DNA of 29,203 nt, taken from assembly GCA_037968855.1 (NCBI GenBank), contig JBBKWH010000094.1, positions 1 to 29,203 on the forward strand. Reading direction: 5' to 3'. The stretch's first letter is position 1; every line of letters begins with the position of its first letter. The translations under genes were made by a program, and so were the position numbers. The DNA comes from JBBKWH01 sp037968855. GTDB taxonomy: Bacteria; Pseudomonadota; Gammaproteobacteria; Pseudomonadales; Moraxellaceae. A model generated the notes under the pieces. That model was given only the letters and a program-made list of their open reading frames with translations, was not told where the DNA came from and did no database searches. Shown piece after piece: positions 8,924 to 16,171 of this stretch.

Positions 8924-8944
8924 TTAGTTGCAATGCTGTTTTGA
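8777..8944 (+). CDS. Possible small ORF (55 residues), unproven
   Basis: ATG 8777 is preceded by AGGA at 8767-8770 (6-base gap), and the frame runs to TGA 8942-8944, 20 bases before the start of the DUF2147 gene. The predicted peptide begins MKRLFFGILLKSVAVFWFFC, hydrophobic like a signal or membrane segment, and is rich in Phe, Asn and Cys. A TTGACA hexamer lies at 8739-8744, but no good -10 follows at the right distance. It could be a small membrane peptide, a leader ORF for the next gene, or chance reading of AT-rich DNA. I recognise no homologue. Confidence 0.22.
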   Translation: MKRLFFGILLKSVAVFWFFCRHKPNNNLCPNEKMNHFSFFLYIRAISCYLVAMLF

Positions 8945-8964
8945 ACGAAGGGAGTATCGCTCAC

Positions 8965-9495
8965 ATGAAACAATGGCTTATCGCTGGTGTAATGGCATCA
9001 GCAAGCATCATGGCAGTCGCCGCACCAGCCAGCACAACAGACCCAAAACCCGATGATGTGTTGGGATATTGGCGCACGATTGATGATCAAACCGGCTTTT
9101 CTAAAGCCATTGTTCGTATCCAAAAAGCAGTTGATGGCACTTATTTGGGCACGATTGTCAAAATCATCCCGAGGCCAGATTACACGCCAAAAGTGTACTG
9201 CTACCGTTGCCCTGTCCCGTTTAAGGACAAAAAAATCCTTGGCTTGCCAATTCTGTGGAACGCGCAATACAAAGATGATTCTCGCCGCTCTTTGAGCTAC
9301 GACAAGGCCTATGTGATTGATCCGCTGAGTGGCAACATCTATAGCGGCAAAATGAAGCTTAGCTCGGACAATCGTCGTTTAATTTTGCGTGGCTATATTG
9401 GTTTTTCGGCGCTTGGCCGCACTCAAGTCTGGGTTCGTGAAGATCCTTCGATCATGAACAACAACGACATTAACAACCTCAAAGACGCGCCTTAA
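8965..9495 (+). CDS. Secreted DUF2147 protein
   Basis: 176 residues. ATG 8965 has AAGGGAG at 8948-8954, a suitable distance upstream; an in-frame TTG at 8941 is less likely. The signal peptide MKQWLIAGVMASASIMAVAA is followed by the DUF2147 fold: DDVLGYWRTIDDQTGFSKAI, then GTYLGTIVKI, SGNIYSGKMKL and a closing RGYIGFSALGRTQVWVRE. The family is a small beta-barrel-like periplasmic or outer-membrane-associated protein common in proteobacteria, with no settled function. A YCYRCPVPF segment with two Cys could form a disulfide. It is single and ends at the terminator at 9521-9554. Confidence 0.87.
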   Translation: MKQWLIAGVMASASIMAVAAPASTTDPKPDDVLGYWRTIDDQTGFSKAIVRIQKAVDGTYLGTIVKIIPRPDYTPKVYCYRCPVPFKDKKILGLPILWNAQYKDDSRRSLSYDKAYVIDPLSGNIYSGKMKLSSDNRRLILRGYIGFSALGRTQVWVREDPSIMNNNDINNLKDAP

Positions 9496-9520
9496 GTCCT
9501 TTTACGCAACCACTGACGTA

Positions 9521-9554
9521 CAAAAAAACCGCCTACAATGAGGCGGTTTTTTGT
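9521..9554. terminator. Bidirectional terminator between DUF2147 gene and GAPDH gene
   Basis: Perfect stem CAAAAAAACCGCCT (9521-9534) with AGGCGGTTTTTTGT (9541-9554), loop ACAATG. A/T runs on both sides serve the two convergent genes. Confidence 0.9.
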
Positions 9555-9607
9555 TGGGTGCCGATCCAAGCAGGCATACATCCATGCCTGCTCAGTGTGA
9601 CCACCTC

Positions 9608-11092
9608 TTAGCTGACAACTTTTTCGGCAGGTACGGTTGGATACGCAGCACCACCCATTTGCTCAGCAATACGCAACACCTGACAGCTATAGCCGACTTC
9701 GTTGTCGTACCAGACATACAAGGTGGCATGGTTGCCAGTCACAATCGTCGCTTGTGCATCAAATACACCTGCTGCACGCGAACCAATAAAGTCAGTCGAG
9801 ACCACTTCGGTGGAGTGGGTGTAGTCGATCTGACCTTGCAAGTTGGAGTGCAACGAAATATCACGGATATATTCGTTCATCTCGTCACGGTTGCTGTCGC
9901 TCTTGAGGGTCAAGTTCAAGATGGCAAGGCTGACGTTTGGTGTTGGCACGCGTACCGAGTTACCGGTCAACTTGCCTTTAAGTGCAGGCAGTGCTTTGGA
10001 CACGGCTTTGGCTGCGCCGGTCTCGGTGATGACCATGTTAAGCACCGCACTACGACCACGACGATCTGCACTGTGATAGTTGTCGATCAAGTTTTGGTCG
10101 TTGGTGAACGAATGAACGGTTTCAACGTGGCCGCATTCAATACCAAAGCGGTCTTCGATCACTTTAAGCACTGGAGTGATGGCGTTGGTGGTGCAGCTGG
10201 CCGCACTGATGATTTGGTCAGAGTCGATGATGTCGCGGTTATTCACACCAAACACCACGTTCTTCATTTCGCCTTTTGATGGCGCGGTCAAGATCACCCG
10301 CTTGATGCCTGTACAGCCCAAATGCACGGACAAACCGTCCATGTCACGCCATTTGCCTGTGTTGTCGATCAGTAAGGCGTCTTTGATGCCATAAGCAGAA
10401 TAATCAACGTCGGCTGGGTTGCTGGCGTAAATCACCTTGATGTATTGACCGTTGGCAATAATCGCTTCGTTTTCTTCATCAACCGAAATGGTACCACCAA
10501 AGGAACCATGGATCGAATCACGACGCAGCAATGACGCACGCTTTGACAAGTCATTCGGCGATGAACGACGCACCACGATGGCACGCAGTTGCAGACCACG
10601 GCCTAGACCGCTTTTTTCGAGCAGCAAACGAGTCAAGATACGACCAATACGACCAAAGCCGTACAAGACGACGTCGGTTGGCTCTTTGACCGGAACACAA
10701 GGCACATCAGCAAGAAGCTCATCCAACAAGACCTCGGCAGTTTTGCCGGTTTCTTTCATTTGAATAGCCAATTTACCAAGGTCAACTTCGCAAGGAGGAA
10801 GTTTTTCGCGGGCAAACAATGCCTCAAGGATCGGCATGGTATCAACGGCGGATAGTTCGACCGAGATCATCCGTGCACGACGATGGGCTTTTAAAATCTG
10901 GATGACTGAACTGTTGACCAATGAACGGTCATACACCGTAACCACAACATCTCTTTCGCGGTAAAGTCTGCCGATCATTGAGATCATGCGTTCGGCGATT
11001 TCTTCACGGTTTTTCCAGCGGCCCATATGTTCTTGGGTTAGCGCAAGGATGGAGTCTTGGCTCACGGATGTGTCCTCAGTTGTTGATGTCAT
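9608..11092 (-). CDS. gap: Glyceraldehyde-3-phosphate dehydrogenase, long form
   Basis: Interconverts glyceraldehyde-3-phosphate and 1,3-bisphosphoglycerate with NAD(P). The enzyme proper starts near residue 142 (VVLYGFGRIGRILTRLL). The catalytic Cys is residue 300 in ISAASCTTNAITP, with the His of TVHSFTNDQNLIDNYHSADRRGRSA and the C-terminal YVWYDNEVGYSCQVLRI. About 140 extra N-terminal residues precede the Rossmann fold, making 494 residues against about 335 for the classical enzyme. I know this long form from Acinetobacter and Pseudomonas, where several GAPDHs coexist and one is thought to work in gluconeogenesis. ATG 11092 is preferred over the TTG one codon earlier. The ribosome site is weak. 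It is monocistronic by position. Confidence 0.93.
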   Translation of the reverse strand: MTSTTEDTSVSQDSILALTQEHMGRWKNREEIAERMISMIGRLYRERDVVVTVYDRSLVNSSVIQILKAHRRARMISVELSAVDTMPILEALFAREKLPPCEVDLGKLAIQMKETGKTAEVLLDELLADVPCVPVKEPTDVVLYGFGRIGRILTRLLLEKSGLGRGLQLRAIVVRRSSPNDLSKRASLLRRDSIHGSFGGTISVDEENEAIIANGQYIKVIYASNPADVDYSAYGIKDALLIDNTGKWRDMDGLSVHLGCTGIKRVILTAPSKGEMKNVVFGVNNRDIIDSDQIISAASCTTNAITPVLKVIEDRFGIECGHVETVHSFTNDQNLIDNYHSADRRGRSAVLNMVITETGAAKAVSKALPALKGKLTGNSVRVPTPNVSLAILNLTLKSDSNRDEMNEYIRDISLHSNLQGQIDYTHSTEVVSTDFIGSRAAGVFDAQATIVTGNHATLYVWYDNEVGYSCQVLRIAEQMGGAAYPTVPAEKVVS

Positions 11093-11143
11093 CAATTGGC
11101 GGCGGATGGAGCGCTAATGTGAATCACATTCATCGCTCACATT

Positions 11144-11170
11144 AAAAAGCCAGCAGATCGCACTGGCTTT
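11144..11170 (-). terminator. Intrinsic terminator of the lipocalin-DUF1244 operon
   Basis: On the minus strand AAAGCCAG and CTGGCTTT (bases 11163-11170 and 11146-11153) form an 8-bp stem followed by T. It lies 38 bases after the DUF1244 stop and upstream of the GAPDH gene. Confidence 0.75.
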
Positions 11171-11207
11171 CACACAGGGGTCATATTCTAGCAAAAAATA
11201 GTTGTAT

Positions 11208-11480
11208 TTAGGTCTGAAATTTTTCTTTCCAATCGCTATACGGCATGGCATACACCTGTAAGCGTGCGTCGGCATCGCTGAGGTTGTGCCCCTGTTTTTC
11301 GGATTCTTCTCGCAACCATTTGGATAAACAGTTTCGACAAAAACCGCCGACATTCATCAGATCAATGTTTTGCACATCGGTGCGCTGCTGTAAATGTGAC
11401 AATAATCGACGAAATGCCGCCGCTTCTAACGCATTGCGTTGTTCGGTGGATAACTGATCTAACGGTAAAGAATTGCTCAC
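11208..11480 (-). CDS. DUF1244 family small protein
   Basis: 90 residues, cytoplasmic (no signal, no membrane segment). The core AAFRRLLSHLQQRTDVQNID, then NVGGFCRNCLSKW and YAMPYSDWKEKFQ, is the DUF1244 signature. The invariant FCRNC gives a CxxC pair that might bind metal or be redox active. The family is small, mostly alpha-helical and of unknown function. It begins 33 bases after the lipocalin stop on the same strand, so the two probably share a transcript. Confidence 0.88.
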   Translation of the reverse strand: MSNSLPLDQLSTEQRNALEAAAFRRLLSHLQQRTDVQNIDLMNVGGFCRNCLSKWLREESEKQGHNLSDADARLQVYAMPYSDWKEKFQT

Positions 11481-11513
11481 TTTGAGACTCCTAACATACG
11501 ACTGACGTGAAGC

Positions 11514-12068
11514 TTAGCGGGCGGTTTGCTGGGTACGAACCAACTGATTAATATCATAACCTTGGCTACGTGCCGCTTCGACATAATCCAAATAGGTTTG
11601 CTGACTGATCTGTGGGTTACGCGATAAAATCCACAAATACTCACGGTCGGGACTACCCACCAGTGCTGTTTGATACTTTGCATCCAGCTTTAAGATCCAG
11701 TAATCACCTTGGCCAAACGGCAACCAGCGCAAAAACTCAGGCAAAAACGTCACCTCAAGTTTGCTATTGCTGGCATCGACCACAGTGGCTTGACCATCGG
11801 CCTGCATGGTATCGCCATTGGACTTGATACAGCGATTATCTACCTTGACCGTGCCATCGGCATTTAGGCTATAGGTAGCAGTAACATCACGCGCGCACTT
11901 ACGTTGAAAAAACATCGGGAAACGAGCCACCTCGTACCACGTGCCAACATAACGCTGTAAATCGACATGCTGTACAGTCGATGGCGGCTTGGCATATGCC
12001 GCACCTGCGCTTGCAGCAACTGCCAACGCCAGAAGCGCCCATTGTTGCATTGATCGTTTAAGGTTCAT
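11514..12068 (-). CDS. Bacterial lipocalin (Blc family), secreted
   Basis: 184 residues. The signal peptide is MNLKRSMQQWALLALAVAAS ending AYA before KPPST. The lipocalin motif GTWYEVAR is at 42-49, and later come NADGTVKVDNRC, GDYWILKLD and REYLWILSRNPQ, the usual Blc strands. Lipocalins of this class bind hydrophobic ligands such as fatty acids or lysophospholipids. E. coli Blc is an outer-membrane lipoprotein, but here no lipobox Cys is visible at the cleavage site, so a soluble periplasmic form is expected. Two Cys (RKCARDV and NRCIKSN) could form a disulfide. It is first in a pair with the DUF1244 gene and divergent from the copper genes. Confidence 0.92.
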   Translation of the reverse strand: MNLKRSMQQWALLALAVAASAGAAYAKPPSTVQHVDLQRYVGTWYEVARFPMFFQRKCARDVTATYSLNADGTVKVDNRCIKSNGDTMQADGQATVVDASNSKLEVTFLPEFLRWLPFGQGDYWILKLDAKYQTALVGSPDREYLWILSRNPQISQQTYLDYVEAARSQGYDINQLVRTQQTAR

Positions 12069-12386
12069 CTATTTGCTCTCCTATTTGGTAGCGAGGAATG
12101 CTGTGACGTGCTGCTAGTGTGACAGACGTTTTGCATATTCTTTTCAATGCTTTCAACATGACTACCATTATTGTACGACCCATTTGCCCATCACGCCGCA
12201 TATAAAACCATTGTATAAAAACAGATACTCAAAACGCATCGACAACCATATCAAAGCAAGGCAGGCTATGACTTATGGCACGATAGCATCTGTGACTATG
12301 CCGCTGTTGTTGATGCGCCTGTTAGTGCTTTTGTATTGTTGTTTGCGTTGCCACTTTTTTAGACTGGCTTTAATGGCTAAACACCC
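12069..12386. other. Divergent region between lipocalin and copper genes
   Basis: 318 bases that must hold promoters in both directions. I could not find a convincing CueR-type dyad or CopR-like repeat. It contains an ORF (12184-12390) whose last 40 codons, from ATG 12268 with AAGG six bases upstream, encode a hydrophobic peptide MTYGTIASVTMPLLLMRLLV continuing to a CCLRCHFF stretch. Its TGA overlaps the ATG of the next gene (ATGA at 12387-12390). This might be a coupled leader peptide or chance. Confidence 0.35.
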
Positions 12387-12851
12387 ATGACTCGACTTTG
12401 GTCTTTATTGACGATATTGCTGACTGCTCTACCGCAAACGCTGGCGTTGATGATCATCAATGCTCGGCGGGGTACGTCGTTGTTTAGACCTTTTGCTTTG
12501 GCACTGGTCGTAATGCTCGGTCTTGGTATCAATACAGTGGCCAATGCGCAGATCCATTCTATAGATTCATCACATCACTCATTGACCAGTAAACAAAATC
12601 ATCCACGCGCACATCCAGCCGTCACTGACTGCCATCAACACACAGCAGATACCTCCACGCATGGCCAGCAACATGGCACGACCGTGCATTGCTGTGCGTT
12701 TTTGTGCGGGGGCACGGCAGCCATTCAATTGGTCTTGCCTCATGATCCTCGAGTATTAACGACCACTCAAGCGTCAACTCTGCCTGACTATTTATCCAGT
12801 GCTACTTACTATCAGACCAAACCGCCCCAGCGCCCTCCTCGGTATGTCTAA
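12387..12851 (+). CDS. Small exported Cys/His-rich protein preceding copA
   Basis: 154 residues as written; function unknown. Two hydrophobic stretches are seen at 4-22 and 33-52. The second, preceded by NARRGTSLFR and ending VANAQ, looks like a proper signal peptide, so ATG 12450 is an equally likely start. The mature part is rich in His and has DCHQHTADTSTHGQQHGTT followed by VHCCAFLCGG, so Cu binding is plausible. The end PPQRPPRYV recalls small proteins often found just upstream of copA in Acinetobacter-like genomes. It is 80 bases upstream of copA on the same strand and probably part of the copper operon. No family is firmly recognised. Confidence 0.68.
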   Translation: MTRLWSLLTILLTALPQTLALMIINARRGTSLFRPFALALVVMLGLGINTVANAQIHSIDSSHHSLTSKQNHPRAHPAVTDCHQHTADTSTHGQQHGTTVHCCAFLCGGTAAIQLVLPHDPRVLTTTQASTLPDYLSSATYYQTKPPQRPPRYV

Positions 12852-12931
12852 ATCTGCTTAAACGCTACTGGATTGCCGCTTTTATCGTTGCGGCCATCAT
12901 CACTATTTAGACTTTTTTTGAGGGCATCATC

Positions 12932-14665
12932 ATGTCTTTTATTCGTCCAGATCGGACGCTTGATTCTGCGAGCGCGGTATCGCGTCGTGGATTTTTGCAA
13001 GCCGTTGCGGGTGGTAGTGCGCTATTACTCGGCCAGCACAGTATGGCTGCGATGTCACCGTCGCAACATGCGGCGCATAGCAATGCCAGCACTCCTGTAC
13101 TACATGGGCCAGACATTGATCTGGTGATTGATCATCAGCTGATCAGTCCGACAGGCAAAGCAACCATGGCAACCTTAGTCAATGGCTCACTGCCCGCGCC
13201 AACCCTACGCTTTAAAGAAGGCGATACCGTCACCATTCGGGTAAGCAACCGTATGAACGTGCCGACCTCAATCCATTGGCACGGGATCTTACTGCCCTAC
13301 CAAATGGACGGTGTGCCTGCCATTAGCTTTGATGGCATTGCCGCAGGCACAACCTTCACCTATCGCTTTACCCTCAAACAGCACGGCACTTATTGGTATC
13401 ACGCGCATTCGGGTTTTCAGGAACAAACCGGCTTGTTTGGTGCGCTGATTATTGACCCAAAAGATGGACCGTCGCATCAGGTGGATCGCGAGCACACGAT
13501 CTTGCTGTCAGACTGGACCACGCTTGATCCAGTCTATCTGCTGTCTAAGCTAAAAAAACACAGTGACTTTGATAACCATCAACAACCCACCGTGCAAAAG
13601 CTATTGGCAGATATCGAAAAAATGGGCCTTAAAAACGCCCTACAGCAACGCAAAATGTGGAACCAAATGCGGATGAGTCCGACTGATTTTACCGATCTTA
13701 GCGCATCAAGCTTAGATTATTTAATCAATGGTCAATCGGCCCAGCAACCATGGTTTGGTGCAGTCAACTCTGGCGAAACCGTATTATTGCGCTTGATTAA
13801 TGGCAGTGCGCAGACGATTTTTGATTTACGCATTCCCGATTTAAAGCTGACCGTGATTGCTGCCGATGGTCAAGCCGTTGAGCCAGTCACCGTTGATGAA
13901 CTGCGTGTTGCAGTGGCCGAAACCTATGATGTGTTGATTCAACCCAAACAAGACGCCTATACCGTGTTTGCGCAAAACATCGACCGTAGCGGCTGCATCC
14001 ATGCCACCTTGGCGGCCAGTCCACAACTGCATGCACCGATTCCAAGCATTGATCCACCGGAATGGCTCACCATGACCGACATGATGGGCGCGATGCATGG
14101 CGACCACAGCGACCATGGCACTCAAGGAGCAGCCAAAGCCGTCAACCATGCCAAGACCGAATACGGCATCAGCGTCGATATGCGTGTGGATATGCCACGG
14201 CGCAATCTGGACGACGCAGGCGTGAATCTACGTGATCATTCCAGCAAATATGGTCGCCGCGTGCTGACCTATGCCGATCTACATACCATCGGCGGCAGTG
14301 AAGACACCCGTGAACCAAGCCGCGAAATTGAGCTGCATTTGACCGGCAATATGGAGCGTTACATTTGGGGGATTGATGGCTTAGCTTATGAAGACGCCCC
14401 ACCGGTACATGTCGGCATTGGCGAACGCGTGCGGGTGAGATTTGTGAACGACACCATGATGACCCATCCGATGCATTTACATGGCATGTGGAGCGAAATA
14501 CGCCAACCGAATGGCGATTTTCAGGTGCGTAAACATACCTTTATGGTACAACCCGCCCAAGAGGTCAGCTTTGATCTGACAGGGATAGAAGGCCGATGGG
14601 CATGGCATTGCCATCTGCTGTATCACATGCAATCCGGCATGATGCGCGAGATGGTGGTGGCCTAA
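12932..14665 (+). CDS. copA: CopA multicopper oxidase (copper resistance)
   Basis: Periplasmic multicopper oxidase that detoxifies copper, presumably by oxidising Cu(I). 577 residues. A twin-arginine signal with SRRGFLQAVAGGSALL at about 18-33 shows export as a folded protein. Copper ligands stand in the four expected motifs: IHWHGILLPYQMDGVP near 115, YWYHAHSGFQEQTGL near 153-160, HPMHLHGMW near 511-519 and WHCHLLYHMQSGMM near 558-571. The Met/His segment typical of CopA is short here (MTDMMGAMHGDHSDHG, about 388-403). GAGGG precedes the ATG at a suitable distance. Only one base separates its stop from the copB start, so the two are coupled. The name pcoA is also used for this family. Confidence 0.95.
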   Translation: MSFIRPDRTLDSASAVSRRGFLQAVAGGSALLLGQHSMAAMSPSQHAAHSNASTPVLHGPDIDLVIDHQLISPTGKATMATLVNGSLPAPTLRFKEGDTVTIRVSNRMNVPTSIHWHGILLPYQMDGVPAISFDGIAAGTTFTYRFTLKQHGTYWYHAHSGFQEQTGLFGALIIDPKDGPSHQVDREHTILLSDWTTLDPVYLLSKLKKHSDFDNHQQPTVQKLLADIEKMGLKNALQQRKMWNQMRMSPTDFTDLSASSLDYLINGQSAQQPWFGAVNSGETVLLRLINGSAQTIFDLRIPDLKLTVIAADGQAVEPVTVDELRVAVAETYDVLIQPKQDAYTVFAQNIDRSGCIHATLAASPQLHAPIPSIDPPEWLTMTDMMGAMHGDHSDHGTQGAAKAVNHAKTEYGISVDMRVDMPRRNLDDAGVNLRDHSSKYGRRVLTYADLHTIGGSEDTREPSREIELHLTGNMERYIWGIDGLAYEDAPPVHVGIGERVRVRFVNDTMMTHPMHLHGMWSEIRQPNGDFQVRKHTFMVQPAQEVSFDLTGIEGRWAWHCHLLYHMQSGMMREMVVA

Positions 14666-14666
14666 T

Positions 14667-15863
14667 ATGAACAATATTCTATCGACTCAATCACTCAACA
14701 CACGTCCAAGCCTATTGCTATTGGCCCTTGCGTTGACCTGTCCATCAGCATGGGCAGCCACGCATGATATGACACATATGCAGCATGATATGCCGATGTC
14801 CGGTATGGAGATGGGCGACATGCCGATGTCTCACGACATGCCCGCAACGACTGTACCCAGCACCCCTGCGCCACAACCAATAGCCGATATGGACATGAGC
14901 CATATGGATCATGACATGCCTATGGATATGCCTGATTCCGAGAAGGTCCAAATACCTACAGCGGCACCTACGGCAACACCTCGTCCAGCGGCTCAGGCCA
15001 TGCCAAACATGAACCATCACAGCATGCCGATGGAGATGTCCAACACTGAACACAGCATGGATCATACGGCTATGCCAAACATGACGCACAGCATGGCTGG
15101 TATGCAAGATATGAAGATGGACATGTCGGGTATGCAAGGTGGACAAGCGCCCGCCAATGCACGCGATCCGTTTGCGGTTGCCGATGGCTATCGCAATGCA
15201 TCAGGACATGGGCAGCATCGGCATACCTTGGGTTCTATGCCCATGTGGTCTATGGCTGCGGATCGATTAGAGTGGCAGCATAACGACGCAACCGATCAAG
15301 GCTTTGTTGATGCAAGTTTTTGGTATGGCACCGATCAAAACCGTCTGCTGCTGCGCACCGAAACCGCGTTTGATGATACCGGCAGTCTTGATAGCCAAAA
15401 TCACGCGCTGTGGTGGCATCCCATCAGTGCCTTTTGGAACCGTGAATTAGGCGTCCGCTATGACCATAGCGCAAGCGTTGATCGCACATGGTTGGCGGCA
15501 GGTATCAACGGCACAGCACCGTATTGGGTGGATGTCTCTGCATGGGCTTACTTGGGCGAAAATGGTCGAACTGCGCTTAAAGCTGAAGCTGAGTACGACC
15601 TGCGCTTGACCCAAAACTGGGTATTACAACCTCGTCTAGAAGCCAACGCCTATGGCAAATCTGATCCTGAGCAACAGATCGGTACAGGCTTGGCCAATCT
15701 AGAAAGCGGCTTGCGTCTGCGCTATGACCGCAATCGACAGATCGCGCCATACCTTGGTATCTCGCGCGAGCGTTGGTATGGCAATACGGCTGACCTACGC
15801 CGTCAGGCAAGCGAAGCGACGAGCGAAACCATTGCCGTGTTAGGGCTTCAGCTCTGGTATTAA
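14667..15863 (+). CDS. copB: CopB outer-membrane copper-binding protein
   Basis: 398 residues with three parts. A signal peptide ends at PSAWA. A long low-complexity region (about 31-165) is packed with Met, His and Asp in repeats such as MQHDMPMSGMEMGDMPMSHD, apt for Cu(I) binding. The conserved CopB domain (about 175-398) contains SMPMWSMAADRLEWQ and many amphipathic strands and ends in LQLWY, a terminal aromatic as in outer-membrane barrels. CopB/PcoB works with CopA in periplasmic copper sequestration or export. The start is one base after the copA stop. The original terminator of this operon has been split by an inserted element (15914-16120), but the element supplies a new one. Confidence 0.93.
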   Translation: MNNILSTQSLNTRPSLLLLALALTCPSAWAATHDMTHMQHDMPMSGMEMGDMPMSHDMPATTVPSTPAPQPIADMDMSHMDHDMPMDMPDSEKVQIPTAAPTATPRPAAQAMPNMNHHSMPMEMSNTEHSMDHTAMPNMTHSMAGMQDMKMDMSGMQGGQAPANARDPFAVADGYRNASGHGQHRHTLGSMPMWSMAADRLEWQHNDATDQGFVDASFWYGTDQNRLLLRTETAFDDTGSLDSQNHALWWHPISAFWNRELGVRYDHSASVDRTWLAAGINGTAPYWVDVSAWAYLGENGRTALKAEAEYDLRLTQNWVLQPRLEANAYGKSDPEQQIGTGLANLESGLRLRYDRNRQIAPYLGISRERWYGNTADLRRQASEATSETIAVLGLQLWY

Positions 15864-15901
15864 GCCTCGGCTATTGATCAATCATCCGCCAAGAAAATAG
15901 C

Positions 15902-15913
15902 GTCCATCAAGGG
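15902..15913. repeat. Target-site duplication, left copy
   Basis: GTCCATCAAGGG, directly abutting the left inverted repeat of the element. An identical copy abuts the right end at 16121-16132. Twelve bases is within the 11-13 range known for IS4. Confidence 0.85.
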
Positions 15914-15928
15914 TAATGCCAGTCAGTT

Positions 15929-15973
15929 AAGAAAAAAGCTCCACGGCGCAGATTGCCGTGGAGCTTTTTTCTT
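15929..15973. terminator. Bidirectional terminator inside the mobile element
   Basis: Perfect 19-bp stem AAGAAAAAAGCTCCACGGC (15929-15947) with its complement (15955-15973) and loop GCAGATT. A run on one side and T run on the other suit termination of both copB and the opposing fusion gene. The first three bases belong to the left terminal repeat. Confidence 0.88.
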
Positions 15974-15993
15974 ATGTTTGGATAGCAAATCTT

Positions 15994-16019
15994 CTTACTT
16001 TTGATGCACCAAAAGTAAG
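15994..16019. repeat. Palindrome CTTACTTTTG / CAAAAGTAAG
   Basis: 10-bp perfect arms with loop ATGCAC, followed by CAAAAGTGCGTTTTCGTGC. It resembles a dispersed intergenic palindrome that I recall from many proteobacteria (CTTTCTTTTG...CCAAAAGAAAG type). Here it lies within the IS4-like element. Confidence 0.6.
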
Positions 16020-16120
16020 CAAAAGTGCGTTTTCGTGCAAAACTCGCCATCCATGGCTCAAACAATTGCACTCAGGCATCCCTGCAAAAAGCACATCTTC
16101 TGCTTAACTGACTGGCATTA

Positions 16121-16132
16121 GTCCATCAAGGG
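16121..16132. repeat. Target-site duplication, right copy
   Basis: GTCCATCAAGGG, identical to 15902-15913 and directly abutting the right inverted repeat. Confidence 0.85.
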
Positions 16133-16171
16133 CGCTATTTTTTAAACAATCATCCGTCAAAAAACAATGAC

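Larger units (their letters stand above)
15914..16120. mobile_element. 207-bp non-autonomous element with IS4-like ends (MITE)
   Basis: Perfect 18-bp terminal inverted repeats: TAATGCCAGTCAGTTAAG (15914-15931) and its complement (16103-16120). Both ends abut identical 12-bp direct repeats, the footprint of a transposition. From memory the E. coli IS4 end is TAATGCCGATCAGTTAAG, 16 of 18 identical, and IS4 makes 11-13-bp duplications, so mobilisation by an IS4-group transposase is likely. No transposase fits in the element. Inside are a 19-bp terminator hairpin (15929-15973) and a second 10-bp palindrome (15994-16019). It could be an internally deleted IS or a true MITE; only other copies in the genome can tell. 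Confidence 0.85.
15894..16143. terminator. Ancestral copB terminator, split by an insertion
   Basis: The arm AAAATAGCG (15894-15902) and its exact complement CGCTATTTT (16133-16141, followed by T) would form a 9-bp hairpin with loop TCCATCAAGGG once the element 15914-16120 and one copy of the direct repeat are removed. In the present sequence the arms are 230 bases apart. Confidence 0.75.

Noticed and set aside
9551..10279. Plus-strand frame of 242 codons opposite the GAPDH gene
   Set aside because: Antisense to the catalytic domain of GAPDH; it starts within the terminator region and shows no family signature.
12069..12386. Copper-responsive operator (CueR or CopR type) upstream of the copper operon
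   Set aside because: Looked for dyads and direct repeats in the expected place but none was convincing.
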